Positions 33,890 through 41,317 of a stretch of DNA of 64,000 nt are shown piece by piece. Both the position numbers and the translations under genes were made by a program. The notes under the pieces are model-generated. The model searched no databases. It was given only the letters and a program-made list of their open reading frames with translations, and was not told where the DNA came from. Position 1 is the first letter of the stretch. Each line of letters begins with the position of its first letter. The stretch is from Ramlibacter sp. WS9 (GTDB taxonomy: Bacteria > Pseudomonadota > Gammaproteobacteria > Burkholderiales > Burkholderiaceae_C), in contig NZ_RKMB01000006.1 in NCBI RefSeq assembly GCF_003797765.1, positions 1-64,000 on the forward strand, in the 5' to 3' direction.

Positions 33890-34633
33890 ATGTTGATGCC
33901 GCCCGCCGAGCGCGAACGATCCGACCCCAGCCGCTGGCTCGGTGACGCGCCGATGCTCAACCTGCGCGACGACAAGCTGCGGCTGCGAGTCACGACCGTC
34001 ACCCAGTTCAGCCGGACCGAGGCGGACAAGCTGCGAAGCATCTGTGCCTACGTCGCATCCATCCCGTTCAACGTCCCCGCTTTCGCAGCCAGCCGGGTGA
34101 CGCGGGTGACGCTTGCGCACCGCCATGCGGTTGGCTGGTACAGCAAAGCGGCGCTGTTCCAGGCCATGCTTCGCGCGGCAGGCCTTCCGGCGCGCGTGCG
34201 GATGATCCGGGTGGGCAACGACATGTTCCGGGGCCTGGCCACAACGCGGCAGGTGTTCGTGCTGCCCGTGGTCGAGGTGTGGACGCACGGCAAATGGGTC
34301 GTGACGGACAACTACGTCTACGATCCGCGTTACCTGGCCGCCGCGCGCGAAGCACTGGAGCGGCGCGGATGGCGGTCGGGCTTCGGCATCCACCTGGAAG
34401 GACAGGATCGCTGGAACGGCACCGACGACGCGCTGATCATGATCGCGCCGGATCCCGCGCTCGGCAGCATCGCCCAGCAGTTCCCCGGCGTCTACGACGA
34501 CCCGCAGGAATTCGCCTTGCAGCTGAAGCGGATGTCGCTGCTGCGATGGATCACGATGCTCGCGCGCAACCGCATCATGTCGATCCGCATGAACCGGCAG
34601 GTGCGCCGGCTGCGCAGCGAGGCAGGCAGCTGA
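33890..34633 (+). CDS. transglutaminase-like protein lacking the catalytic Cys and His
   Basis: 247 residues without a signal peptide. The transglutaminase-core pattern is visible around HRHAVGWYSKAALFQAMLRAAGLPARVRMIRVG (read in two pieces: GWYSKAALFQ and AMLRAAGLPARVRM), and the second strand pair is PVVEVWTHGKWVVTDNYVYD. The position of the usual Cys is Tyr/Ser, and the expected His before the Trp block is Leu or Pro; only the late Asp is kept. It therefore looks like a non-catalytic or changed-function member. It is monocistronic, divergent from bkdA1, with no clear promoter. The family call is moderate. Confidence 0.6.
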   Translation: MLMPPAERERSDPSRWLGDAPMLNLRDDKLRLRVTTVTQFSRTEADKLRSICAYVASIPFNVPAFAASRVTRVTLAHRHAVGWYSKAALFQAMLRAAGLPARVRMIRVGNDMFRGLATTRQVFVLPVVEVWTHGKWVVTDNYVYDPRYLAAAREALERRGWRSGFGIHLEGQDRWNGTDDALIMIAPDPALGSIAQQFPGVYDDPQEFALQLKRMSLLRWITMLARNRIMSIRMNRQVRRLRSEAGS

Positions 34634-34734
34634 AGAAGCGCTTCCGGATACGCCGATTCGCACCAAGATGTATTTCATGTTTCGGTTTGCGTACCGATGA
34701 ACCACTTCCACAGTCGCGGCGTAGCATCTTGCGG

Positions 34735-34995
34735 ATGGAAAGAATCAGCGGACCTTACAAGGGCTACTACATCGCCGCGTACACAGTGGGTAGCGGCCCG
34801 AACTTCGTGGGCTACGCCAAGATCTGCGCCCATGAACCCGAGAACGTCTGGAACGCGCAGACGGACGAGAAGCTCGCCAGCGCCACGGGCTATCGCGACG
34901 AGCAGGAGGCGCTGGTCGCCGCGGAAAAGAAGGCTCGGCAGGAGATCGCCGACATCGTCGGCGATCCGGTCACGGTTCCGGGCGCCCTCAACTGA
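34735..34995 (+). CDS. conserved-looking small protein of unknown function
   Basis: 86 residues: MERISGPYKGYYIAAYTVGS, then VGYAKICAHEPENVWNAQTD and an Ala/Glu-rich helix (DEQEALVAAEKKARQEIADI). The start at 34735 lies behind CTTGCGG. The fold looks like a short beta-sheet followed by one long helix. I do not recognise a named family. Third-position GC is as high as in its neighbours, supporting real coding. Confidence 0.6.
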   Translation: MERISGPYKGYYIAAYTVGSGPNFVGYAKICAHEPENVWNAQTDEKLASATGYRDEQEALVAAEKKARQEIADIVGDPVTVPGALN

Positions 34996-35013
34996 GCTGC
35001 GTGAGCTGCGTCC

Positions 35014-35547
35014 TCAGCGGCGCGGCGCCGGGCCTGCGCCCATCATCCGCGTGGCTGCCGCAGGGTCCGCGCCCCGGTCCACCAACTCGACAATCGCGCC
35101 ATCGGGTGCCCGATATTCGGTGATCACCGTGTCGCGGCCCGTCGGCCCTTGCGCCAGCGCCGTGGCTTCGGCCGGCAACACGGTCACGCCGGGCGCCATC
35201 CGTACGTTGGCGGGTTGCACCAGCGCGATGCCACCGGCGAGTTGCGTGTGCGGCATGCGCATGGCCTTGGCGGTCTGGACATTGGTCAACAGCGGCGTTC
35301 CGCCCGCCACCGCCGGCGCCTTCGGTGCCACGAACGATTCGCAAGCGGCGCCCGCTTCGAAAACCATGCTGGCGCCCGGAAAGCGCGGTGCCAGTGCCTG
35401 GTGAAGCGGCAGGCTCATGTCGACGGGCGGGTTTTCGCCCTGATAGACGACACGATTGGACTGGTCATAGACCGTATAGCAGGCCATGGCCTGCAGGGAT
35501 GCCGTCGCCAGCAGCGAACAGAACAGGATGCGGCTGAGGTGTTTCAC
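35014..35547 (-). CDS. exported protein of unknown function
   Basis: 177 residues with a clear Sec leader: the GTG at 35547 follows CGGAGGCTCATC (a strong ribosome site), giving KHLSRILFCSLLATASLQAM and cleavage near AMA, which leaves a mature N-terminal Cys-Tyr. The mature part starts CYTVYDQSNRVVYQGENPP, a short WD-like beta segment, then Ala/Pro-rich sequence with YRAPDGAIVELVDRGAD. It is likely a periplasmic or surface protein. The family is not recognised. Confidence 0.65.
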   Translation of the reverse strand: MKHLSRILFCSLLATASLQAMACYTVYDQSNRVVYQGENPPVDMSLPLHQALAPRFPGASMVFEAGAACESFVAPKAPAVAGGTPLLTNVQTAKAMRMPHTQLAGGIALVQPANVRMAPGVTVLPAEATALAQGPTGRDTVITEYRAPDGAIVELVDRGADPAAATRMMGAGPAPRR

Positions 35548-35667
35548 GATGAGCCTCCGAAAGCGTGCGCGCAGGGGTGCGCGCTGATGTTCGAATGCTG
35601 GGCCCACAGCCCGGCCGCGTTTGAAGGCCCGCGCACCTTTCGCCTGTCAGCGGATGTCCCCCGGGGA

Positions 35668-37050
35668 CTATTCGTCCCAGCGAGGCGGGTGGCTGCCCGG
35701 CGGCATCGATGCGCGTTCCCAACGCGCCGGGGTGCGCGCCAGTTGGGCACTGTGGCGAAACCCCGCCAGTTCGCCCCAGCCCGACGGAGACTTCTCCACA
35801 TAGGGCGAGCGATCAGGTTTGACTGCCGCCGGCCCGCCGTCCACGGGGCCCAGCCCGCGCAGCCATTGGCCGGTTTGCGCGAGCGCCACCTGCACGTGCC
35901 AACTGCCACCTTCGCGTTGCTGCCGATGCAGCGCCGCCGCCGCGCCCATCGCGATCAGGTAGCCAGTGGCCTCGTCCAGGATCTGCATGGGCAGCGCGCG
36001 GGGCTGCCCATCCCCCGCGCCTACTCCCTCGGCGTGGTTGAACCCCATGGCCGTCTGCACCAGCGAATCGAACCCGCGCCGGTCGGCCCACGGGCCGGCA
36101 CTGCCATAGGCCGACAGAGACACATAGACAATGCCCGGGCGGCGCGCCGCGACGTCCAGCGGGCCGTAACCAAGCGCATTCAGTCCGCCGGGCCGGTACC
36201 CCTGGACGAACACATGGGCCTGATCCAGCAAGCCATCCATCGCCGCTTGGCCCTCGGGCGTGCGGAGGTCGGCGTGTGCAGAGCGCTTGCCCCGGCTTGT
36301 GTCGGCAACCGCTTCGATATTCGGCAGATGCGGCGCGTTGACCAGCATCACGTCGGCGCCATACGCAGCCAGCGCCCTGCCACCCACCGGGCCGGCGAGG
36401 ATGCGCGTGAGCTCCACTACCTTGACGCCTTCGAGCGGACGCTGCCACAGCTCGAGCTTCGGCAACTGGAGCGGAGCCGCGTCTCCGATGCGCTCGATCG
36501 CGAGCAAAGGCTGCCCGGCGACCGCTAGCCCTTGCTCAGTCGCATCCCATTGTTTGAAGGTGCGCAACGCGGTCGCGACGAGGCCGGCTTCGGCCGCCGC
36601 AGTTTCGAACTCGACGGCACGCCATGCCAGCATGGCCCTTTCGGCGTCGGCGCGATCTGCCTGGGTCGGGTCCAGGCCCAGCAGGCGCAATGCGCCATCG
36701 CGGTGGTGCGCAAAGTTGGTATGGATGCGCACCCAGCCGTCGGCGCAACGGTACAGCCCGGAGAATTTGTCCCACGCTTCGGGGGTATGCGCGTCGATGC
36801 TGAACCAGGCCGTGCATTCGAGAGCGGCATGCGTCATGTCGACGCAGACCCGCTGTCGCGGTACGCCGCGCAGGTGACCGAGCTCGCAAGCCGCCAGCGC
36901 CGCGGCGGCGATGGACGCCTGCGCGGCCGTGCCTACGGCGAAGGAAGAAGGAAAGACCGGGTCATGCCCGGTCAGTTTGGCGAAACCCAATGCCTCGCCC
37001 GGCAGCCCGGCAAGCTGCCAGAGGCCGGCGAGCGCATCGGCTGGGTTCAA
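35668..37050 (-). CDS. class III CoA-transferase (CaiB/BaiF family)
   Basis: A 460-residue CoA-transferase moving CoA between acids through a glutamyl/aspartyl anhydride. The family core begins [21 protein letters not shown] (read in two parts), with [29 protein letters not shown] and [20 protein letters not shown]. Unlike ordinary members, about 250 residues precede this block and form a second, reordered half. The TTG at 37050 overlaps the stop of the upstream CoA-transferase beta gene (TTGA), so it is the likely start; a longer open frame upstream is antisense-like. Role: activating an organic acid in the same pathway as the neighbouring 3-oxoacid CoA-transferase. Confidence 0.8.
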   Translation of the reverse strand: MNPADALAGLWQLAGLPGEALGFAKLTGHDPVFPSSFAVGTAAQASIAAAALAACELGHLRGVPRQRVCVDMTHAALECTAWFSIDAHTPEAWDKFSGLYRCADGWVRIHTNFAHHRDGALRLLGLDPTQADRADAERAMLAWRAVEFETAAAEAGLVATALRTFKQWDATEQGLAVAGQPLLAIERIGDAAPLQLPKLELWQRPLEGVKVVELTRILAGPVGGRALAAYGADVMLVNAPHLPNIEAVADTSRGKRSAHADLRTPEGQAAMDGLLDQAHVFVQGYRPGGLNALGYGPLDVAARRPGIVYVSLSAYGSAGPWADRRGFDSLVQTAMGFNHAEGVGAGDGQPRALPMQILDEATGYLIAMGAAAALHRQQREGGSWHVQVALAQTGQWLRGLGPVDGGPAAVKPDRSPYVEKSPSGWGELAGFRHSAQLARTPARWERASMPPGSHPPRWDE

Positions 37051-37682
37051 TTCAACTTGGCGCCCGTCTTCGACTGCAGGAACTCTTGCGTCACGCCAGG
37101 CGCGAGCTCGACGACCTTCAGGCCCTGCGGCGTCACGTCCATCACGGCCAGGTCGGTGATGATGCGATCGACGACGCCCACGCCCGTCAGCGGCAGCGTG
37201 CACTTCTCGAGGATCTTCAGGTCCTCGGTTCCGTCCTTCTTCTTCGCAACGTGCTCCATCAGCACGATCACGCGCTTGACGCCGGCCACCAGGTCCATCG
37301 CGCCGCCCATGCCCTTGACCATCTTGCCGGGGATCATCCAGTTGGCCAGGTCGCCGTGCTCGCTCACCTGCATCGCGCCCAGGATCGACAGGTTGATCTT
37401 GCCGCCGCGGATCATCGCAAAGCTGTCGTGGCTGCCGAAGATCGACGAGCCCTTGATGGTGGTGACGGTCTGCTTGCCGGCGTTGATCAGGTCGGCGTCG
37501 ACCTGGTCCTCGGTCGGGAACGGGCCGATGCCCAGCATGCCGTTCTCGGACTGCAGCCACACTTCCTTGTCGCCGGTGAAGTTGGCGACGAGCGTGGGGA
37601 TGCCGATGCCGAGGTTCACGTAGAAGCCGTCTTCGAGTTCTTGCGCCGCGCGCGCGGCCATCTGGTCTTGGGTCCAAGGCAT
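37047..37682 (-). CDS. scoB: 3-oxoacid CoA-transferase, beta subunit
   Basis: A 211-residue family I CoA-transferase subunit. Catalytic Glu is in [11 protein letters not shown], and [20 protein letters not shown] is typical of ScoB/PcaJ/AtoA. The ATG at 37682 ([16 protein letters not shown]) follows the alpha subunit stop by one base. Together with 37684-38391 it transfers CoA from succinyl-CoA to a 3-oxoacid. Acetoacetate (ScoAB) and 3-oxoadipate (PcaIJ) versions are hard to separate; no other pca genes are adjacent here. Confidence 0.92.
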   Translation of the reverse strand: MPWTQDQMAARAAQELEDGFYVNLGIGIPTLVANFTGDKEVWLQSENGMLGIGPFPTEDQVDADLINAGKQTVTTIKGSSIFGSHDSFAMIRGGKINLSILGAMQVSEHGDLANWMIPGKMVKGMGGAMDLVAGVKRVIVLMEHVAKKKDGTEDLKILEKCTLPLTGVGVVDRIITDLAVMDVTPQGLKVVELAPGVTQEFLQSKTGAKLN

Positions 37683-37683
37683 G

Positions 37684-38391
37684 TCAGGCTCCTGCTTTCT
37701 CGGTGATCGTTCTTTTCTCAATGCGCTTCTCGGGGTTCGCGTTGAGCACGATGCGGTGCACGTAGATGCCCGGCAGGTGGATGTCGTCGGGGGCCAGTTC
37801 GCCCACTTCGACGATCTTCTCCACTTCGACGATGCAGACCTTGCCCGCCATCGCGGCGGCGGGGTTGAAGTTGCGTGCCGTAAGGTTGAATCGAAGGTTG
37901 CCGGACTTGTCGGCGACGGCTGCCTTGACCAGCGAGACGTCGGGCACCAGCGAGCGCTCCATCACGTAGGTCTCACCATCGAACTCACGCAGTTCCTTGC
38001 CTTCGGCAACGATGGTGCCCACACCCGTCTTGGTAAAGAACGCGGGGATGCCGGCGCCGCCGGCGCGCAGCTTCTCGGCCAGCGTGCCTTGCGGCGTGAA
38101 TTCCAGTTCCAGCTCGTTGGCCAAGTACTGGCGCTCGAACTCCTTGTTCTCGCCGACGTACGACGAGATCATCTTCTTGATCTGGCGCGTCTCCAGCAGC
38201 TTGCCCAGGCCGAAGCCGTCGACGCCCGCATTGTTGGAAATGACGGTGAGGTTCTTGGTGCCGCTGGCCTTCAGCGCCTCGATCAGCGCCTCGGGGATGC
38301 CGCAGAGGCCGAAGCCGCCGACGGCCAGCAATTGGCCGTCCTGGACCACGCCCTGGAGCGCGGCGGCGGCGGAAGGAAAGAGCTTGTTCAC
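37684..38391 (-). CDS. scoA: 3-oxoacid CoA-transferase, alpha subunit
   Basis: 235 residues: [16 protein letters not shown] (the CoA-binding Gly-rich loop), [31 protein letters not shown] and [18 protein letters not shown]. The GTG at 38391 follows TCAGGAGACTTTTC, a strong ribosome site; longer upstream frames overlap the divergent regulator and are rejected. First gene of scoA-scoB-CoA-transferase III. A near-perfect palindrome that could bind the PAS-LuxR regulator lies 55-76 bases upstream. Confidence 0.92.
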   Translation of the reverse strand: MNKLFPSAAAALQGVVQDGQLLAVGGFGLCGIPEALIEALKASGTKNLTVISNNAGVDGFGLGKLLETRQIKKMISSYVGENKEFERQYLANELELEFTPQGTLAEKLRAGGAGIPAFFTKTGVGTIVAEGKELREFDGETYVMERSLVPDVSLVKAAVADKSGNLRFNLTARNFNPAAAMAGKVCIVEVEKIVEVGELAPDDIHLPGIYVHRIVLNANPEKRIEKRTITEKAGA

Positions 38392-38445
38392 GAAAAGTCT
38401 CCTGATAGAAACCCGAAGTGGCACACCGGGGATTGCCGCTACGAT

Positions 38446-38467
38446 ACTACCTAATGAGTTACGTAGT
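38446..38467. promoter_or_regulatory. palindrome between scoA and the LuxR gene, candidate operator
   Basis: ACTACCTAA and TTACGTAGT are inverted arms (8 of 9 positions pair) around TGAG. The site is midway in a 96-bp divergent region, as expected for a dimeric LuxR-type protein controlling both directions. Confidence 0.5.
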
Positions 38468-38487
38468 TCTTCGTAAAGGTTACCCCG

Positions 38488-39033
38488 ATGGACGTTGACT
38501 ACCGCCTTGCCTTCAACATGGCGCCGGTGGGCCTGTGCCTGTCGCGCAACCGTGCCATTGTGGACTGCAACCAGCAGCTGTGCGACATGTTCGGCTCGTC
38601 GCGCGAGCTGCTGATCGGCCAGTCGTTCCAGGTGCTGTACCCCAGTGCCGACGAATACGAGCGGCTGGGCGCACGCATGGCGCCCATCCTCAATGCCAAG
38701 GGCCACTACGCCGACGACCGCATCATGAAGCGCGCCAGCGGCGAGGTGTTCTGGTGCCACGTCACCGGGCGCGCATTGAACCGGGACGCGCCGCACGAGT
38801 CGGGCATCTGGGCGTTCGAAGACCTGAGCTCGCAGCGCCCGGTCAAGGCCGAGCTGACGGCGCGCGAGCGCGAGGTGGCCGCGCGCCTGCTCGACGGCAT
38901 GACATCCAAGGAAATCGGCAAGGCGCTCCTGATCAGCCACCGCACGGTCGAGATCTACCGCGCGCGGTTGATGCGCAAGTACAAAGCCAGCACCACGGCC
39001 GACCTCGTCCACAAGCTGATGGCCGGAGCCTGA
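38488..39033 (+). CDS. PAS-LuxR short transcriptional regulator
   Basis: 181 residues: an N-terminal PAS domain (YRLAFNMAPVGLCLSRNRAI, VDCNQQLCDMFGSSRELLIG, then VFWCHVTGRALNR) senses a ligand, and the C-terminal LuxR helix-turn-helix is LTAREREVAARLLDGMTSKE followed by GKALLISHRTVEIYRARLMR. There is no receiver Asp. It is divergent from scoA and likely controls the CoA-transferase operon and itself. The ligand is probably an organic acid or its CoA ester (inference). Confidence 0.88.
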   Translation: MDVDYRLAFNMAPVGLCLSRNRAIVDCNQQLCDMFGSSRELLIGQSFQVLYPSADEYERLGARMAPILNAKGHYADDRIMKRASGEVFWCHVTGRALNRDAPHESGIWAFEDLSSQRPVKAELTAREREVAARLLDGMTSKEIGKALLISHRTVEIYRARLMRKYKASTTADLVHKLMAGA

Positions 39034-39065
39034 TCGCTCAACACAACAATCGAGGAAAGACCTGC

Positions 39066-40217
39066 ATGGCCCATAAGAAGTCCACCATCAACCTGCCTTC
39101 GATGACGCCCGGCAGCGCACGGCACATCACGGTGCATCGCTTCGGCAAGGCAGGCGCGAGGCCCAAGGCGTATCTCCAGGCGGCAATCCACGCCAACGAA
39201 TTGCCCGGCGCGATGGCGCTGCACCACCTCATGCCGATGCTGGCGGATGCCGACAAGCGCGGGCTGATCAAGGGCGAGGTCATCGTCGTGCCCACGGTCA
39301 ATCCCATCGGGCTCTCGCAGCTCTCAGGCAACAACCATTTGGGTCGCTACGATTTCCTGGGCCTGGGCAACTTCAACCGCAACTGGCTCGATCTGTCGGG
39401 CGCGGTCGCGGAAAGTGTCGGCGCAGAGCTGGGCGGGGATGCGCAAGCCAACGTGTCGTTGGTGCGGGGCGCGGCGCTCAAAGCGCTGGCGGCGATGAAG
39501 CCGCAGAACGAACTGCAGACCCTGCGGGTCGAGATCATGAAGCTGTCGGTGGACGCGGACGTGGTGCTCGACCTGCACTGCGACCAGGACGCGGTGCTGC
39601 ATCTCTTCACGTCCGTGCGCGACCTCGGCGGCCCGATGGAAGCGCTGGCCGGCGACCTGCGCGCCGCGGCCACGATGTACAACGAGCCTTACCCGGAGGC
39701 GCTGACGTTCTCCGGCGTCAATGGCGCCCTGTGGGCGCGCCTGGCCGACCGCTACCCGCAAGCCTCGATCCCGCAGGCGTGTCTGTCGGCCACGGTGGAA
39801 TACCGGGGCCAGCACGACGTGAGCCATGAGCTGGGCGAGTCGGACGCGGCCAACCTGTATCGCTTCCTGGTCCGCCGCGGCATCGTCGGCGGCCGCGCGG
39901 GCAAATTGCCCGCATTGAAAGCCGAACCCATGCCGATCGGAGGCATGGACGTCGGCTACTCCCCGGCCACCGGCATCCTCGTGTACCACGTGCCCAAGGG
40001 CGCGTGGGTCAAGAAGGGCACGGCCGTGTGCGAAGTGATCGACCCGTCCGATGCGCGCGGCGCAAAGGCACGCAAGCAGATCGTCGCGCGCACCGACGGG
40101 ATCCTGTTTTCTGGCAAACAGAACGGGCGCCTGGCCTGGCCCGGCGCCGTGGTGTTCCGCATCGCGGGGCCCAAGCACCTTGCACACCGCAAAGGCATGA
40201 GCGGATTGGACGACTGA
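39066..40217 (+). CDS. succinylglutamate desuccinylase/aspartoacylase family protein
   Basis: A 383-residue zinc carboxypeptidase-like amidohydrolase. Zinc ligands: AIHANELPGA (His-x-x-Glu) and VVLDLHCDQDAV (His); catalytic Glu probably in SATVEYRGQHDV. A C-terminal biotin/lipoyl-like strand domain (GILVYHVPKGAWVKKGTAVC) follows the catalytic core, as in the AstE-like subgroup. It removes an acyl group from an amino acid. It begins 32 bases after the PAS-LuxR stop, so the same promoter may serve both. Confidence 0.85.
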   Translation: MAHKKSTINLPSMTPGSARHITVHRFGKAGARPKAYLQAAIHANELPGAMALHHLMPMLADADKRGLIKGEVIVVPTVNPIGLSQLSGNNHLGRYDFLGLGNFNRNWLDLSGAVAESVGAELGGDAQANVSLVRGAALKALAAMKPQNELQTLRVEIMKLSVDADVVLDLHCDQDAVLHLFTSVRDLGGPMEALAGDLRAAATMYNEPYPEALTFSGVNGALWARLADRYPQASIPQACLSATVEYRGQHDVSHELGESDAANLYRFLVRRGIVGGRAGKLPALKAEPMPIGGMDVGYSPATGILVYHVPKGAWVKKGTAVCEVIDPSDARGAKARKQIVARTDGILFSGKQNGRLAWPGAVVFRIAGPKHLAHRKGMSGLDD

Positions 40218-40232
40218 CGATTGCCTTCCTCT

Positions 40233-40281
40233 GCCTCGCGGCAAAGCTGTGCATGGGCGGGCTGCGGCGCTGCCGCGAGGC
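40233..40281. terminator. 11-bp-stem hairpin between convergent genes
   Basis: GCCTCGCGGCA (40233-40243) pairs perfectly with TGCCGCGAGGC (40271-40281) across a 27-base loop, between the stops of the aspartoacylase-like and PcaC-like genes. There is no T-run; probably a bidirectional terminator. Confidence 0.55.
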
Positions 40282-40295
40282 GCATCGAACGCAAC

Positions 40296-40676
40296 TCAAG
40301 CCGCCTCGATCACTTCCGCCGCAGACCGGAACGCATCCACCGCCGCCGGGAACCCGCAGTACACACTGGCATGCAGGAAGATCTCCTGCAGTTCCTCGCG
40401 CGTCACGCCGTTGTTGAGGGCGCCGCGCACGTGAATCTTCAATTCATGCATGCGGCCCAGTGCGACCAGCATGCTCACCGTGACGATGCTGCGCGTGCGC
40501 AAATCGATGCCATCGCGCTGCCAGGTGTTGCCCCACGCATGGCGCGTGACAAGCTCTTGCAGCGGCGCGGTGAATTCGGTCGCGCGGTCGAGTGCGCCTT
40601 GAACGTAGTCGTCGCCGAGTACGGCGCGGCGGGTGGCCAAGCCGGCCTGCAGTTCGGGGTCCTGCGGAAGTTGCAT
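40296..40676 (-). CDS. carboxymuconolactone decarboxylase family protein (PcaC-like)
   Basis: A 126-residue all-helical CMD fold: TRHAWGNTWQRDGIDLRTRS, VSMLVALGRMHELKIHVRGA, and NNGVTREELQEIFLHASVYCGFP. There is no CxxC, so it is decarboxylase-like rather than AhpD-like. True PcaC (4-carboxymuconolactone decarboxylase) is about this size with the same pattern. The ATG at 40676 gives MQLPQDPELQAGL. The role in protocatechuate degradation is plausible, but the other pca genes of that pathway are not next to it. Confidence 0.82.
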   Translation of the reverse strand: MQLPQDPELQAGLATRRAVLGDDYVQGALDRATEFTAPLQELVTRHAWGNTWQRDGIDLRTRSIVTVSMLVALGRMHELKIHVRGALNNGVTREELQEIFLHASVYCGFPAAVDAFRSAAEVIEAA

Positions 40677-40729
40677 GCGTGTTCTCCTTGAATACGCGCA
40701 GCATAATCGCCAACACAAGGAGACCGCGC

Positions 40730-41302
40730 ATGGACCGCTACCCCGCCCCCGAGATCAAGGACCTGCCCGAGGACATCCAGGCTCGCATCCTCGAAGTGCA
40801 GGACAAGGCCGGCTTCGTGCCCAACGTGTTCCTGGGCCTGGCTCGCCGCCCGGCCGAATGGCGCGCGTTTTTCGCATACCACGACGCGCTGATGCTGAAG
40901 GAAGAAGGCTCTCTCACCAAGGGTGACCGCGAGATGATCGTCACCGCAACGAGCGCGGCGAACAACTGCCTCTACTGCGTGGTGGCACACGGCGCAATCT
41001 TGCGCATCTATGAGAAAAAGCCGCTGGTCGCCGACCAGGTGGCGGTGAACTACCGCAAGGCCGACATCACGCCGCGCCAGCGGGCCATGCTCGACTTCGC
41101 GATGAAGGTCTGCCTGCGCTCGCACGAAGTCGACGATGCGGACTTCGAGGCGCTCCACCCGTTCGGCTTCACCGACGAGGACATCTGGGACATCGCCGCC
41201 ATCACCGCGTTCTTCGGCATGTCGAACCGGCTGGCGAGCTTCTCCAACATGCAGCCCAACCGGGAGTTCTACCTGATGGGCCGTGTGCCCAAGCAGCGGT
41301 AG
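40730..41302 (+). CDS. AhpD-like peroxidase-related protein
   Basis: 190 residues. An alkylhydroperoxidase-type core carries NNCLYCVVAHGAIL (Cys-x-x-Cys plus His) with the helical KGDREMIVTATSAA before it. The C-terminal half has HPFGFTDEDIWDIAAITAFF, typical of the uncharacterised peroxidase-related family. Cys reacts with peroxides using thioredoxin-like reduction. It is divergent from the PcaC-like gene, with 53 bases between the starts. Confidence 0.85.
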   Translation: MDRYPAPEIKDLPEDIQARILEVQDKAGFVPNVFLGLARRPAEWRAFFAYHDALMLKEEGSLTKGDREMIVTATSAANNCLYCVVAHGAILRIYEKKPLVADQVAVNYRKADITPRQRAMLDFAMKVCLRSHEVDDADFEALHPFGFTDEDIWDIAAITAFFGMSNRLASFSNMQPNREFYLMGRVPKQR

Positions 41303-41317
41303 AACGTCCGGTGGTGC

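Noticed and set aside
35668-37677. 669-residue reading of the class III CoA-transferase
   Set aside because: The first 209 codons are antisense-like sequence over scoB in another frame; the TTG at 37050 with a TTGA overlap is the better start.
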